Assembly (NCBI GenBank): GCA_050247135.1
Contig: JBFWUT010000008.1
Coordinates: 19,741 to 83,740 of the forward strand
Length of the DNA stretch: 64,000 nt
Origin: Berkiella sp050247135
GTDB taxonomy: Bacteria; Pseudomonadota; Gammaproteobacteria; Berkiellales; Berkiellaceae
Direction of reading: 5' to 3'
Of the stretch, positions 25,289 through 34,771 are shown piece after piece. The number at the start of each line of letters is the position of its first letter. Within the stretch, counting starts at the first letter, position 1. Both the position numbers and the translations under genes were made by a program. The notes under the pieces were generated by a model. It did no database searches. It worked only from the letters and a program-made list of their open reading frames with translations, and had not been told where the DNA came from.

Positions 25289-26221
25289 TCAGGTAACCTC
25301 TTTGCCTGCCGCCTGCATATCCGCATGGTAAGATGAACGAACTAAGGGGCCGCTAGCAACGTTAATAAAACCCATCCTACGAGCTTCATCGGCCAGCATA
25401 GCAAATTCTTGAGGGGTCACGTATCGGGACACCGGCAAATGGAAGCGGCTAGGCTGTAAATATTGACCCAATGTTAACATGTCACAATCGTAGCGACGTA
25501 AGTCTGCCATTGTTTCTAAAACTTGCTCATTCGTTTCTCCTAAGCCCAACATGACCCCCGATTTAGTGGGGATGTGGGGAAAGCGCGCTTTAAAGGCTTG
25601 GATGAGCTTGAGCGATTCTAGGTAGTCTGAGCCGGGTCTTGCTTGTTTGTATAAATGTGGCACGGTTTCTAAATTGTGGTTAAACACATCCGGAGGCGCT
25701 ACGGCTAAATTGTCGAGTGCAACTTGCATTCGCCCGCGAAAATCGGGTACTAAAATTTCGATTTTGGTATCTGGGCAATGCTCTCTGGCCGCTTTAATGC
25801 ATGCGGCGAAGTGTGAGGCACCGCCATCACGCAAGTCGTCTCGATCGACTGACGTGATGACCACATATTTTAATCCCATTTTACCTAAGGCAGTTGCCAG
25901 ATTGATGGGCTCATCTGCATCCAGTGCATCAGGTCGCCCGTGTGCGACATCGCAGAAGGTGCAACGGCGAGTACATTTATCGCCCATAATCATAAAGGTG
26001 GCAGTGCCATGGCTAAAGCATTCGCTCAAGTTAGGACAAGCCGCTTCTTCACAAACGGTCACCAATTTATGATCCCGCAAGAGTTGTTTTAAGTTTGCCA
26101 CAGCTGGCGTAGCAGGCGCTTTAATGCGGATCCAATCCGGCAAACGTTTACGTGTCTCTTTGGTTGTGGGAACAATTTTAATGGGGATCCGGGCAAATTT
26201 TTCTTCACCACGTTGTTTCAT
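25289..26221 (-). CDS. lipA: Lipoyl synthase
   Basis: A 310-residue radical SAM enzyme inserting two sulfurs into octanoyl groups on lipoyl domains. Both Fe-S sites are visible: CEEAACPNLSEC for the auxiliary cluster and CTRRCTFC for the SAM cluster. The C-terminal RSSYHADM includes the conserved RSSY. The start at 26221 (MKQRGEEK) gives family length; longer starts run through lipB. It overlaps lipB by 17 bases. Partners: lipB upstream makes the octanoylated substrate. Confidence 0.96.
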   Translation of the reverse strand: MKQRGEEKFARIPIKIVPTTKETRKRLPDWIRIKAPATPAVANLKQLLRDHKLVTVCEEAACPNLSECFSHGTATFMIMGDKCTRRCTFCDVAHGRPDALDADEPINLATALGKMGLKYVVITSVDRDDLRDGGASHFAACIKAAREHCPDTKIEILVPDFRGRMQVALDNLAVAPPDVFNHNLETVPHLYKQARPGSDYLESLKLIQAFKARFPHIPTKSGVMLGLGETNEQVLETMADLRRYDCDMLTLGQYLQPSRFHLPVSRYVTPQEFAMLADEARRMGFINVASGPLVRSSYHADMQAAGKEVT

Positions 26222-26837
26222 AATCATGACTCCACAACTTATGTTGTAACAGGGGAACGATGTCTTGAATGACCGTATCAAGCGTAATCAATGGATGAAA
26301 ATCTTGGATCTGTGTCATGTTTAATTGTTTAAAGCCGCATGGGTTGATCCGGGTAAAGGGTTCGAGATCCATACAGACATTTAAACTTAAGCCATGATAG
26401 GTATACCCACGCCTTACCCGAAGGCCTAATGAACAAATCTTAGCTTCGTTAACATACACACCGGGTGCTTCGCACTTCGTGCTGCCTTGAATGTCATACT
26501 CTGCCAGTAAATCAATGATAGTTTGTTGTAACTTGTTCACAAATTGTTTAATACCCACGTTTAAACGCTTTAGATCACACAGGGTGTAAATCATCAATTG
26601 CCCAGGTCCATGATAAGTCACCTGGCCGCCTCGATCGCTTTGGACCACAGGGATATCACCAGGAGCTAATATGTGTTCCGCTTTTCCTGCTTGTCCTTGC
26701 GTAAAGACCGGCTCGTGTTCTAATAACCAGAGGGAATCAGGCGTGAACTGGGTTCGTTGCATAGTGAATTCCCGCATTTTCTCAAAAATCGGCTGATAAG
26801 CCTGCAACTGGGAGAATTCTACAACTTCGACTGACAT
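26205..26837 (-). CDS. lipB: Lipoyl(octanoyl) transferase
   Basis: A 210-residue enzyme that moves octanoate from acyl carrier protein to lipoyl domains. DRGGQVTYHGPGQL and the Lys in AKICSLGLRVRRG are conserved, and the catalytic Cys is in RINPCGF. Starts in TAATG, overlapping the ybeD stop by one base. With ybeD and lipA it forms the same ybeD-lipB-lipA string as in E. coli. Confidence 0.96.
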   Translation of the reverse strand: MSVEVVEFSQLQAYQPIFEKMREFTMQRTQFTPDSLWLLEHEPVFTQGQAGKAEHILAPGDIPVVQSDRGGQVTYHGPGQLMIYTLCDLKRLNVGIKQFVNKLQQTIIDLLAEYDIQGSTKCEAPGVYVNEAKICSLGLRVRRGYTYHGLSLNVCMDLEPFTRINPCGFKQLNMTQIQDFHPLITLDTVIQDIVPLLQHKLWSHDYETTW

Positions 26838-27106
26838 TACAATACAAACAAAACCAAAGGGTGATGACTGAGAACTTGATAAATATTATCAAGTTGCGCT
26901 TGGCTGGTGGCAGTGGTGGTGATGCTCAGAGCAAGGTATTTTTGGTTTTTGCTAAGTTTAGAGGTTACTGCCGCTTCGCTGAGTGAAGGGAAGTGGTGTC
27001 TGAATACTTGCAACACTTCGCTTTCAAAAAGGTCATTGGCAACGCCAATGACCTTAAACGTGAACTCACAAGGAAAAGTGAGCTTGCTTGGCTCTCTCTC
27101 ACTCAT
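26837..27106 (-). CDS. ybeD: DUF493 protein YbeD
   Basis: An 89-residue small alpha/beta protein of the YbeD family (FPCEFTFKVIGVANDLFES at the start). Its biochemical role is not established; its constant position between dacA and lipB suggests a link to lipoate or wall genes. It overlaps both neighbours by single bases (TAATG on each side), so the dacA-ybeD-lipB-lipA block is tightly translationally coupled. Confidence 0.93.
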   Translation of the reverse strand: MSEREPSKLTFPCEFTFKVIGVANDLFESEVLQVFRHHFPSLSEAAVTSKLSKNQKYLALSITTTATSQAQLDNIYQVLSHHPLVLFVL

Positions 27107-28299
27107 TAGGTAGGGCTACTTTGCGACTCTTCCGAATTGAGCGCTTTATGAATACCTAAGCTAAAGTAATCTGAGACGCGGCTCCAAAGGGTGCCGGGTT
27201 TCACATCCTCTAAGGCCACTAAAGGAACTTCTGTGATCAATTCGTCATTCACTTTCACGACCAATTTACCGTAGTTTTTACCTTTCTCAACGGGGGCTGT
27301 GATGCGTTTATCAATATTCATTTTCGCATCCAGGTTTTTGTATTGGCCTTGCGGAATCGTAATATAAAGATCTTCATTGATCCCTAATGACAATTTCTTT
27401 TGTTCGCCCATCCAAATGCGGGGTTGGTTTAATGGGGTATGAGCTTGGAACAATTGGTGAGTTTCAAAGAAACGAAAACCATAGCGCAGTAAAGCAAGGG
27501 TTTGCTCGGTACGCTCAGATTCATTTTTAGCACCGACCAAGATCGAGATCAAACGCATGTGATCTTTTTTGCCAGAAGCCGCTAAGCAATAACCTGCGGT
27601 GCTGGAGTGACCTGTTTTGATACCATCGATGTAGGGTTCACGCCACAATAAGCGGTTACGATTAGGCTGTTTGATGCCGTTAAAGGTAAACCATTTTTCG
27701 GAATACACTTTGTAAGTCTCAGGGTAATCTTTAATCAAAGCATGCGCGAGCAAGCTCAAATCATAAGCCGTAGTGTAATGCTCTGGGTTAGGGATCCCGG
27801 TAGCATTCATAAAATGGGTATCATTCATGCCGAGCTTTTGGGCATATTGATTCATTAAGTCAGCGAAAGCTTTTTCGCTGCCAGCGACAAATTCAGCCAG
27901 TGCAACCGTGGCATCGTTACCCGATTGAATAATAATGCCGTTGATTAAATCCTTAACGGGAATTTTCTTACCAGCTTGCACGAACATGCGTGAGCCTTCG
28001 GTCTTCCATGCAGATTCGCTGATAGGTACTTCGTCGGTGAGTTTAAGGCGACCTGCCGCGATTTCATGATCCACCACAAAAACCGACATCATTTTGGTCA
28101 GGCTTGCAGGGTCAATGCGCTTTTTGCTTTCTTTTTCAGCGAGTGTCTTACCGCTATGGTAGTCAACTAAAATATATGCCTCAGCATCTACCTCAGGCGG
28201 CGTTGGCACGTGAGTAATCGCTGCGGTTTCTGCTAGACCTAGACGGCAGAAGAGTGCCAGGCATAGAAAACTCATCCATAAGAAAGCAAGTCGGTGCAT
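27106..28299 (-). CDS. dacA: D-alanyl-D-alanine carboxypeptidase (PBP5/6 type)
   Basis: A 397-residue low-molecular-weight penicillin-binding protein that trims pentapeptide side chains. A signal peptide (MHRLAFLWMSFLCLALFCRLGLA) leads the chain. The active-site triad is SLTK within DPASLTKMM, SGN within QSGNDATV, and KTG within DGIKTGHS. The C-terminal domain precedes a final helix that probably anchors it to the inner membrane. The start at 28299 is chosen over 28329 for the compact signal peptide. Downstream of rlpA as in E. coli. Confidence 0.95.
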   Translation of the reverse strand: MHRLAFLWMSFLCLALFCRLGLAETAAITHVPTPPEVDAEAYILVDYHSGKTLAEKESKKRIDPASLTKMMSVFVVDHEIAAGRLKLTDEVPISESAWKTEGSRMFVQAGKKIPVKDLINGIIIQSGNDATVALAEFVAGSEKAFADLMNQYAQKLGMNDTHFMNATGIPNPEHYTTAYDLSLLAHALIKDYPETYKVYSEKWFTFNGIKQPNRNRLLWREPYIDGIKTGHSSTAGYCLAASGKKDHMRLISILVGAKNESERTEQTLALLRYGFRFFETHQLFQAHTPLNQPRIWMGEQKKLSLGINEDLYITIPQGQYKNLDAKMNIDKRITAPVEKGKNYGKLVVKVNDELITEVPLVALEDVKPGTLWSRVSDYFSLGIHKALNSEESQSSPT

Positions 28300-28365
28300 G
28301 TTAGTTACCCCACAATATAAAATCATCAATTAACCACGGATTATTTTAACACGACAAGTGCAAAT

Positions 28366-29439
28366 TCATTCGTATATTAACTTAGGTGTAGCACTGCTCT
28401 CCATCGCTAACAGCTGTTTTTGCAATTTTTGTGCTTGTTCTTTGCTTTTTAGAGGCCCCACACGTACTTTGTAGACATCTTTGTTAGATATCTTATTTGG
28501 AAGAACATGTACATCAACATTATTTAACGCTGAAGTGAGGATCCCAGCACGGCTAGCGAGCTGATCGGCATTGAGCTTTTTATTAAAGGAACCCAGCTGA
28601 ATATAGAGTTTTTTATTTGCAACTTGTGTTGGTTTACTAGTTTTATTGCTAGCTTTAGAGGCGGCCTTAACAGTGGGTTTTGAGCTGGCTTTTGTTTTAG
28701 GCAAAGGAGTTGAAGTTTGCGCATGCGCGAGCTGTGTTGGTTTTGCCTGAGACTTAGCTTGTGACTTAGCTTGTGACTTCGATTTGCTCTGAGCATTACC
28801 CTTGGAAGTGGTTGGTTTGTTAGGCGCTTTCGTCATCATGGCCAGTGAAGTCTTTTGTTCTTTATTCCAGGCAACCGGATCAATCGCCGCAACTTTCACT
28901 TTGCCGATGCCAGAGGCGTGGATCCCTAATTTTTTGGCTGCTGCATAGGATAGATCGATTAAGCGACCCTTAACGAATGGGCCGCGATCATTGATTTTCA
29001 CGATCACTTCTTTGCCATTGTTTACGTTGGTGACTTTGGCATAGGTCGGCAAAGGTAAAGAACGATGAGCCGCAGTCATAGCATACATATCATAGGGTTC
29101 ACCGCATGAGGTGCGCTTGCCATGAAATGCACGACCGTACCAAGACGCAGTTCCCTCAGCTTCATAGCCTAGGCTATGTGGCAGGGTCTTATATTTCTGA
29201 CCAAATACTTCATAATGTTTTGGATTGCCGTAACGGCTGAGAGGTTCATCTTGTGGCATGGCGTCGGGGATTAGGGAGACATCGAGTTCGAGATAATCAT
29301 CTGGGGGTCCGTCGCCATAATCCGTTTCAGAAGAAGCGGCTTTTCCTTGCGATGCTGTTTTTGGACCCTCTACCGTACTACAGGCATGTAAAAAGACAAT
29401 GGTGGGTATAAGTAATGCTTTCAGTAGGTTTGTTCGCAT
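28366..29439 (-). CDS. rlpA: Septal-ring lipoprotein RlpA with SPOR domain
   Basis: A 357-residue lipoprotein. The lipobox LHAC near residue 20 gives acylation and outer-membrane anchoring. A double-psi beta-barrel domain (about 95-185; GTASWYGRAFHGKRTSCGE and INDRGPFVKGRLIDLS) carries the lytic transglycosylase activity known in Pseudomonas. A Lys/Ser/Gln/Ala/Thr-rich linker follows, with a 12-base tandem repeat in the gene (SQAK three times). The C-terminal SPOR domain (about 275-355) binds denuded septal glycan. It sits between mltB and dacA. Confidence 0.95.
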   Translation of the reverse strand: MRTNLLKALLIPTIVFLHACSTVEGPKTASQGKAASSETDYGDGPPDDYLELDVSLIPDAMPQDEPLSRYGNPKHYEVFGQKYKTLPHSLGYEAEGTASWYGRAFHGKRTSCGEPYDMYAMTAAHRSLPLPTYAKVTNVNNGKEVIVKINDRGPFVKGRLIDLSYAAAKKLGIHASGIGKVKVAAIDPVAWNKEQKTSLAMMTKAPNKPTTSKGNAQSKSKSQAKSQAKSQAKPTQLAHAQTSTPLPKTKASSKPTVKAASKASNKTSKPTQVANKKLYIQLGSFNKKLNADQLASRAGILTSALNNVDVHVLPNKISNKDVYKVRVGPLKSKEQAQKLQKQLLAMESSATPKLIYE

Positions 29440-29463
29440 GATTCCCTTCTCTTTGCTTCCTGC

Positions 29464-29489
29464 AGGGGCGGACCAAAGAGGCCGCCCCT
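29464..29489. repeat. GC-rich palindrome between mltB and rlpA
   Basis: AGGGGCGG and CCGCCCCT form a perfect 8-bp stem with a 10-base loop in the 56-base gap. No T-run follows on either strand. It is like the dispersed REP-type palindromes of many bacteria and may stabilise the mltB mRNA end. Confidence 0.55.
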
Positions 29490-29495
29490 ACGTTG

Positions 29496-30521
29496 TTAGG
29501 TAGTCGCTTGCGCTTGTTTATAACCTGCTTTTACTTTCTGACTTAAATTATAAACGGCCATAGCATACAGGTTACTACGGTTATAGCGAGTGATCACATA
29601 GAAATTTTGTCCGCCTAGCCAATACTCAGGACCTTGATTCCCATCCAGCGAAATCACAGCAAAAGGCAAATCTTTGTAAGTGGTATTTGCTTTACCTGGG
29701 GCTTTAACACCCAACGAAGATAATTTTGCTAAGGAATGTTCCGGTTTAGGGTTGCCTGAACTGCAAAGAACAGATTTGTATTTTTCACCTTTAACATTCG
29801 CTTTTAATACAACAGGTTTGCCTTTTTGCCAACCATGAACTTTAAAATAATTAGCAACGCTGCCAATGGAATCCTCTGCGCTGTTAATGAGATCACGCTT
29901 GCCCTTGCCAGTATAGTCAACTGCAAAATGACGATAGCTGCTAGCAATGAATTGTGGATTACCCATAGCGCCAGCGTAAGAGCCTTTAATACTTGCAGGG
30001 TCCCATCCTTCTTCCTTGGCTAACAGTAAAAACTGTTCTAGTTCCCCTTTAAAGAAGGGCGAACGAGGTGGGTATTCAAAAGCTAATGTCACGAGACTAT
30101 CTAATACTTTGTAGTTGCCGGCTTGCTTACCATAGAATGTTTCAACGCCAATAATCGCAACGATAAATTCGGCAGGAACCCCATATTCTTTTTCAGCACG
30201 TTTTAAAGTTTGGGCATGTTTTTTCCAGAATGCCACACCTTCTTGAATACGTTTTTCACTCAAGAAAATGGGTTCATATTGATGCCAAGGCTTCTTTTCA
30301 GCAGGTTTAGCAATTGCCGTGAGAATACTTTGCTGCGTGGTGGTTTGTTGCAACAATTGATTTAGCTGACGCTCATTAAAATGATGCTTATTTACCATCA
30401 TTTTCACGAAAGCTTCCACATCAGGGCGCGTCATAAACTCAGTCGATTGTTCTGCCTGCGAAGCGCAAACGAAACAAGATGTCATGATAAAAACAAGAAT
30501 AGCGAAAATATTTTTTTGCAT
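29496..30521 (-). CDS. mltB: Membrane-bound lytic murein transglycosylase B
   Basis: A 341-residue glycan-cleaving enzyme. The N-terminal hydrophobic stretch MQKNIFAILVFIMTSCFVC is a signal peptide that may end in a lipobox-like site (SCFVC). The catalytic Glu lies in VAIIGVETFYG, and the family stretches PRSPFFKGELEQFL and GSYAGAMGNPQF are clear. It follows rodA by 6 bases. mltB within the mrdA-rodA-rlpA string is the Pseudomonas-like arrangement rather than the E. coli one. Confidence 0.95.
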   Translation of the reverse strand: MQKNIFAILVFIMTSCFVCASQAEQSTEFMTRPDVEAFVKMMVNKHHFNERQLNQLLQQTTTQQSILTAIAKPAEKKPWHQYEPIFLSEKRIQEGVAFWKKHAQTLKRAEKEYGVPAEFIVAIIGVETFYGKQAGNYKVLDSLVTLAFEYPPRSPFFKGELEQFLLLAKEEGWDPASIKGSYAGAMGNPQFIASSYRHFAVDYTGKGKRDLINSAEDSIGSVANYFKVHGWQKGKPVVLKANVKGEKYKSVLCSSGNPKPEHSLAKLSSLGVKAPGKANTTYKDLPFAVISLDGNQGPEYWLGGQNFYVITRYNRSNLYAMAVYNLSQKVKAGYKQAQATT

Positions 30522-30527
30522 AGTTGC

Positions 30528-31676
30528 CTACCTTGGCAGGTTTTTTTGTTGTGATTGTATAGCTACTAGCATACCGAAAGCAGTCATCCACGTCACCAGG
30601 GAAGTGCCTCCGTAACTGATAAGTGGTAAAGGACAGCCTACAACGGGCAGCAAACCACTTACCATGCCGATATTGATAAAAAAGCAAATAAAGAAGCCAA
30701 AAATAATGCCACCGACCATTAAACGGTTAAAAGTATCAGGATTTTGCATCATGATCAGGATACCGCGCAAAATAACGCAAAAATACAGTGCGCAGAGTAT
30801 ACAAGCTCCAATAAAGCCGAATTCTTCACCTAACACGCTGAAGATAAAGTCGGTGGTACGTTCAGGTAAGAAATTGAGCTGAGATTGGGTTCCATGGCAC
30901 CACCCTTTGCCATATAAACCGCCTGAGCCAATCGCAATTTTGGATTGGATGATATGGTAGCCACTGCCTAAGGGATCACGCTCAGGGTTTAGGAAAGTTA
31001 GGACACGTTCTCGCTGGTAATCATGGAGTTTCCACCACAACAAGGGTAACGTCGCTAAAGCCGCTGCGCCTAACTTGAAAATGATACTCCAGCGAATACC
31101 GGCAAAAAACAACACACCGAAGCCTGTGGAGATCACTAATAATCCGGTGCCGAGATCGGGCTGCTTGATAATCAATAAACCGGGAACGAAAATTATCGCT
31201 AAACTCACCATTAACGTCCTAAACGATAATGGCACAGGTTTATTATCCAAGTAATAAGCCAGCATTAAAGGCGTAATCAGTTTCATAAACTCGGAAGGTT
31301 GGAACTTAAAGCCGCCTAAGTTAACCCAGCGTTGTGCTCCTTTACTGCTGGTGCCTAAAATCAATACCACCAATAACATTATGACACCTACACCGTATAA
31401 AAGCGGTGCCCACTGTTTGAATGTTTTTGGAGAAAATTGCGCAATCGCCACGAAGATCGCAAAACTAAATCCTAAATGAATACCATGACGAAGCAGTATG
31501 CTGGTTTTTTGGCCGCTAGCGCTATAAAGCAATCCAAAACTCATAGCCAGCAGCAAACTAATAAATAGAAAGAGGGAATGATCCCAATGAATGGAAAAAA
31601 GCGTCCGGATCCCTGGCAGATTCTGCCAAGCTGGGCGATTAAGTCGCAGGGACGGTTTCTTGTTGAGACTCAACAT
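30528..31676 (-). CDS. rodA: Rod-shape peptidoglycan polymerase RodA
   Basis: A 382-residue SEDS-family glycosyltransferase with about ten membrane segments, partner of PBP2 in cell elongation. The SEDS signatures are GAQRWVNLGGFKFQPSEFMK, KQPDLGTGLL and ISYGGTSLV. It begins inside the last 38 bases of mrdA, in another frame, so the pair is co-translated. Together with mrdA it indicates a rod-shaped cell. Confidence 0.96.
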   Translation of the reverse strand: MLSLNKKPSLRLNRPAWQNLPGIRTLFSIHWDHSLFLFISLLLAMSFGLLYSASGQKTSILLRHGIHLGFSFAIFVAIAQFSPKTFKQWAPLLYGVGVIMLLVVLILGTSSKGAQRWVNLGGFKFQPSEFMKLITPLMLAYYLDNKPVPLSFRTLMVSLAIIFVPGLLIIKQPDLGTGLLVISTGFGVLFFAGIRWSIIFKLGAAALATLPLLWWKLHDYQRERVLTFLNPERDPLGSGYHIIQSKIAIGSGGLYGKGWCHGTQSQLNFLPERTTDFIFSVLGEEFGFIGACILCALYFCVILRGILIMMQNPDTFNRLMVGGIIFGFFICFFINIGMVSGLLPVVGCPLPLISYGGTSLVTWMTAFGMLVAIQSQQKNLPR

Positions 31677-33477
31677 ATTGTGGTTCCATTAAATAAGCTT
31701 CAATCACTTGACGAGCCACTTTGGCACTGGCTTTTTGATTTTCCAAAATGACTGCTACGGCAATTCTAGGTTTGTCGACTGGAGCAAAACCAATAAAAAG
31801 TGAATGATCGCGTAAGTGATGTTCTACTTTATCATGCTCATATTTTTCGTTTTGTTTAATACCAAAGACTTGAGCTGTACCCGTTTTGCCGGCAGTTGGA
31901 ATGGTCGTGCCGTTAAAATGACGAAAAGCCGTGCCTCTGGGATGGGCAATCACTTGGCGCATAGGTTCAATAATAGTAGACCAATGGTTTGTATTATCGA
32001 GTTTGAGCGGAGGGAGTTTCGCAAGAGGTGCCTCTTTGTTGAAGTGGGGGCGATAGGCTTCACCACGATTCGCAATATAGGAAGTCATGACTGATAACTG
32101 CAATGGTGTCGCTAAAATATAGCCTTGGCCAATTCCTGTAATAATGGTTTCACCAGGATACCAGACTGTACCTAGCGCTTTTTTCTTCCAAGCGTTAGAA
32201 GGCACAATCCCCTTTTGCTCGCCAGGGATGTCGATACCGGTTGCCTTGCCCAAACCTACGCGAGAAAACCAAGTCGAGAGCTGGCCGATCCCGAGCTTTT
32301 CTGCCAGCGTATAGTAATAAATATCACAAGATTCCCGGATAGATTTTTCGAGATCGGTCCAGCCGTGTCCATGTTTAACCCAATCACGATACAAACGTCC
32401 TTGTCCTCCTAGCTGATAAAAGCCAGGGTCAAATAATTTATGATTCACATCGACTTTGCCGGTGGCTACACCTGCCAGTCCCACAATCGGTTTTATGGTA
32501 GAGGCAGGAGGATATTGGCCTTGGATGGCTCGATTAAAGAGTGGCCGTTCTGGCGCATTCCGTAAAGCGTTGTAGGACTTTGAATCGATTCCGCGTACAA
32601 AATGATTCGGGTCGAAACTGGGGGTGCTCACCATAGCAAGAATTTCGCCATTGCTAGGGTCAAGTGCTACGACGGCTCCTTTATTTTCTCCCATTGCATT
32701 AGCAATGGCGATTTGTAAATCTACATCAATCGATAAATGTAAATCGGTGCCAGCCGTTGCCGGAAAGGTCGACATGGCTCGAACTTCTCTGCCCAACACG
32801 TCGGTTTCCATTTGCTGGATCCCAGGCGTGCCTTGCAATTGATTCTCGTAGAATTTTTCGAGCCCCAATTTGCCAAGCTGGTAAGTGCCGCCATAGCGTT
32901 TTTTATCAATTTTGCTCAGCTCTTCTTTATTGGCTTCGCTGACATAGCCCAAAATATGTGCAAGAAGAGCGCCGTAAGGATAATCGCGGATCAGATCGAC
33001 TTGGAGAAAAAATCCAGGAAAGCGATATTGGTTCACCGCAAAAGTGCTGACTTCTTCTTCGGTTAATTTTAATTTAATGTATTGACGTTGATGGGAAGGG
33101 CTTTCCTCTATTCTTTCTATGAGCGCTTGCTTTTGCTCTTCACCAATCGGGATAAGCTGATTGATCTCTTCTAAAGTTTTATCTAATTCTTTGACTTGCT
33201 CTGGGATCATCGCCAAATGAAACGCAGGCACATTGCGCGCCAATAGCTTACCATTGCGATCAAAAATTAAACCACGAGTAGGAGCAATGGGCACTAGACG
33301 TAACTGATTACGCTCAGAAAGCATGGCATATTTTTGATGATCGGTAATTTGCAGGTAAGCAATACGTGACAGCAACACTAAAATCATCAACGCAATGATC
33401 CCGATACCCACAATCGCACGTTGGGTAGAGAGGCGCTTTTCTTGAAAGCGTGGTTGCAAATGTTGATGCTTGTACAT
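31639..33477 (-). CDS. mrdA: Penicillin-binding protein 2 (elongation transpeptidase)
   Basis: A 612-residue class B PBP. One N-terminal membrane segment (about residues 21-45, AIVGIGIIALMILVLLS), a pedestal domain, and the transpeptidase domain with STIK in PPASTIKPIVG, an SCD within RESCDIYYY, and KTG in TAGKTGTAQV. It crosslinks side-wall glycan with RodA. In E. coli rlmH and rsfS lie directly upstream; here a 4.7-kb island intervenes. Confidence 0.96.
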   Translation of the reverse strand: MYKHQHLQPRFQEKRLSTQRAIVGIGIIALMILVLLSRIAYLQITDHQKYAMLSERNQLRLVPIAPTRGLIFDRNGKLLARNVPAFHLAMIPEQVKELDKTLEEINQLIPIGEEQKQALIERIEESPSHQRQYIKLKLTEEEVSTFAVNQYRFPGFFLQVDLIRDYPYGALLAHILGYVSEANKEELSKIDKKRYGGTYQLGKLGLEKFYENQLQGTPGIQQMETDVLGREVRAMSTFPATAGTDLHLSIDVDLQIAIANAMGENKGAVVALDPSNGEILAMVSTPSFDPNHFVRGIDSKSYNALRNAPERPLFNRAIQGQYPPASTIKPIVGLAGVATGKVDVNHKLFDPGFYQLGGQGRLYRDWVKHGHGWTDLEKSIRESCDIYYYTLAEKLGIGQLSTWFSRVGLGKATGIDIPGEQKGIVPSNAWKKKALGTVWYPGETIITGIGQGYILATPLQLSVMTSYIANRGEAYRPHFNKEAPLAKLPPLKLDNTNHWSTIIEPMRQVIAHPRGTAFRHFNGTTIPTAGKTGTAQVFGIKQNEKYEHDKVEHHLRDHSLFIGFAPVDKPRIAVAVILENQKASAKVARQVIEAYLMEPQYVESQQETVPAT

Positions 33478-33517
33478 TATTTAGTTTTGTAACATGCAAA
33501 CAGAATGAAAGGGTTAA

Positions 33518-33877
33518 TTATATCTTAACACGCCGGGCAGAATTTGGTGTGTTTGTGATGGCTTTTGAAGAAGGTTGAGAAGTGGTGGTTTTTTGTGAGT
33601 CTTGTTGAATAACAAACCGGATCTTTTGCTCTTGATTTTGCCCCTGTGTGCTGGCAGCAAAGCGCAATATTCTACTGGGGACAGATGGGGACGCTTGGGC
33701 GCATGAAGGAGCGGGTAATGGTGGCAGTTGCTGCATTGTTTCGAAAATAATCGAGAGATAGTTAAAAGCCCCAACTAACAACAGTAGCGCTGACAGCCAT
33801 GTAGAGGTACAAAGATAAAATCCAACCAGCGCAAAGGCAATCATGAATTTACGTTTCGCTTGGGGTACTGCTGCCAT
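33518..33877 (-). CDS. Small hypothetical membrane protein
   Basis: A 119-residue protein with a basic N-terminus (MAAVPQAKRKF) then one long or two short membrane segments (about residues 12-45) and a disordered Gln/Ser/Thr/Pro-rich tail ending RRVKI. It lies just upstream of mrdA in the same orientation with a 40-base gap. No Shine-Dalgarno site is seen at either ATG 33877 or TTG 33892, so reality and start are uncertain. An overlapping minus-strand frame (33514-33774) is treated as its shadow. Confidence 0.5.
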   Translation of the reverse strand: MAAVPQAKRKFMIAFALVGFYLCTSTWLSALLLLVGAFNYLSIIFETMQQLPPLPAPSCAQASPSVPSRILRFAASTQGQNQEQKIRFVIQQDSQKTTTSQPSSKAITNTPNSARRVKI

Positions 33878-34031
33878 CTGTTTTAAAGCCAACTAAAATA
33901 TGAAAAGGCATCATAGAAAACCAAGCATTTTTTGTCAACTAAATAGCAAATTATTGATGTTTTTAATGAAAAGCTATGGCCTGTTGGGCTTGGTTCTTTT
34001 ATGGTTTAGAGTGTGGTTACTCTTTATTAAC

Positions 34032-34059
34032 TTGTGTAGTTATATTTTAGTTATATAAC
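34032..34059 (+). promoter_or_regulatory. Likely promoter of the DUF2059 gene
   Basis: TTGTGT (34032-34037) and TATAAC (34054-34059) are 16 bases apart, with an AT-rich spacer, 18 bases before the ATG at 34078. Confidence 0.4.
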
Positions 34060-34077
34060 TTTTATCTGAGGTCTTTC

Positions 34078-34707
34078 ATGAGAAAAACAATCGTTGCGGT
34101 TTCCCTGATGGGATGGTTAGTGGTTGCGAATGCCGCAGAAGAAAAGAAACCCTTTTTCATCGGTGAAGATCCAGGTCCTGTTTATACGCAAATGGTATCG
34201 CAATGGGCGCAAGCCACCAATTTCGCTAAAAACGCGAGTGATGTTGCTGTAGCAAAGCTCAAAGCCGATATGCAAAGAGATCCCAAATTAGCCAAAATTG
34301 TTTCGCCCGCTTTAACGGCTGATTTAGAACAATTTTTCTATGAGCTGTTTGCTTCCAGAGAAACCACGAGTGATTTAGCAAAACTGTATTCGCAATATTT
34401 CACGCTCGATGAGATGAATGAATTGGTGAAATTTTATAAAACGCCACTGGGTGTTAAATTGATTAAAACGAATCCCGAATTAACCATCAAAAGCCAACAA
34501 ATCGGTGCTAACTTATTTAAAAAGCATGAGAGCGAGTATATTAAAGTGCTAGCAAAATATATGGCACCTGAAGCCTTACCAAAACCCAAATCAGCACAAC
34601 CTGTCAAAGTGGAGTCTACAGTTGAACCCAAGGTTGAGCCTAAGCCTCAAACGCCTGCGCCAAAAGACGAACCCAAAGCCGATCCGAAGGCGGAGCCTAA
34701 AAAGTAA
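34078..34707 (+). CDS. Exported DUF2059 protein with Pro/Lys/Glu tail
   Basis: A 209-residue protein with signal peptide MRKTIVAVSLMGWLVVANA. The region LAKLYSQYFTLDEMNELVKFYKTPLGVKLIKTNPEL (residues about 100-140, described by its ends only) fits DUF2059, a helical periplasmic domain of unknown role. The last 45 residues are a repetitive charged tail (EPKVEPKPQ, DEPKADPKAEPKK), perhaps a wall-binding or disordered spacer. GAGG precedes the ATG. A hairpin follows. It sits at the edge of the accessory island. Confidence 0.8.
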   Translation: MRKTIVAVSLMGWLVVANAAEEKKPFFIGEDPGPVYTQMVSQWAQATNFAKNASDVAVAKLKADMQRDPKLAKIVSPALTADLEQFFYELFASRETTSDLAKLYSQYFTLDEMNELVKFYKTPLGVKLIKTNPELTIKSQQIGANLFKKHESEYIKVLAKYMAPEALPKPKSAQPVKVESTVEPKVEPKPQTPAPKDEPKADPKAEPKK

Positions 34708-34731
34708 AAACCACGCCATTCAGTCTCTTGT

Positions 34732-34751
34732 CTCACTGCTGCCGCAGTGAG
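34732..34751 (+). terminator. Hairpin after the DUF2059 gene
   Basis: CTCACTGC and GCAGTGAG pair perfectly around loop TGCC, followed by CTTTATTGTG. The tail is only moderately T-rich, so termination is likely but not strong. Confidence 0.65.
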
Positions 34752-34771
34752 CTTTATTGTGTCCGTTAACC

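Noticed and set aside
25647..26072. 141-codon plus-strand frame inside lipA
   Set aside because: It lies opposite the radical SAM core of lipA and has no family features.
33514..33774. Minus-strand frame overlapping the small membrane protein upstream of mrdA
   Set aside because: It lacks hydrophobic or family features, whereas the overlapping frame has a plausible basic start and membrane segment.
34434..34631. Minus-strand frame inside the DUF2059 gene
   Set aside because: It is a shadow of a gene with a good signal peptide and a recognised domain.
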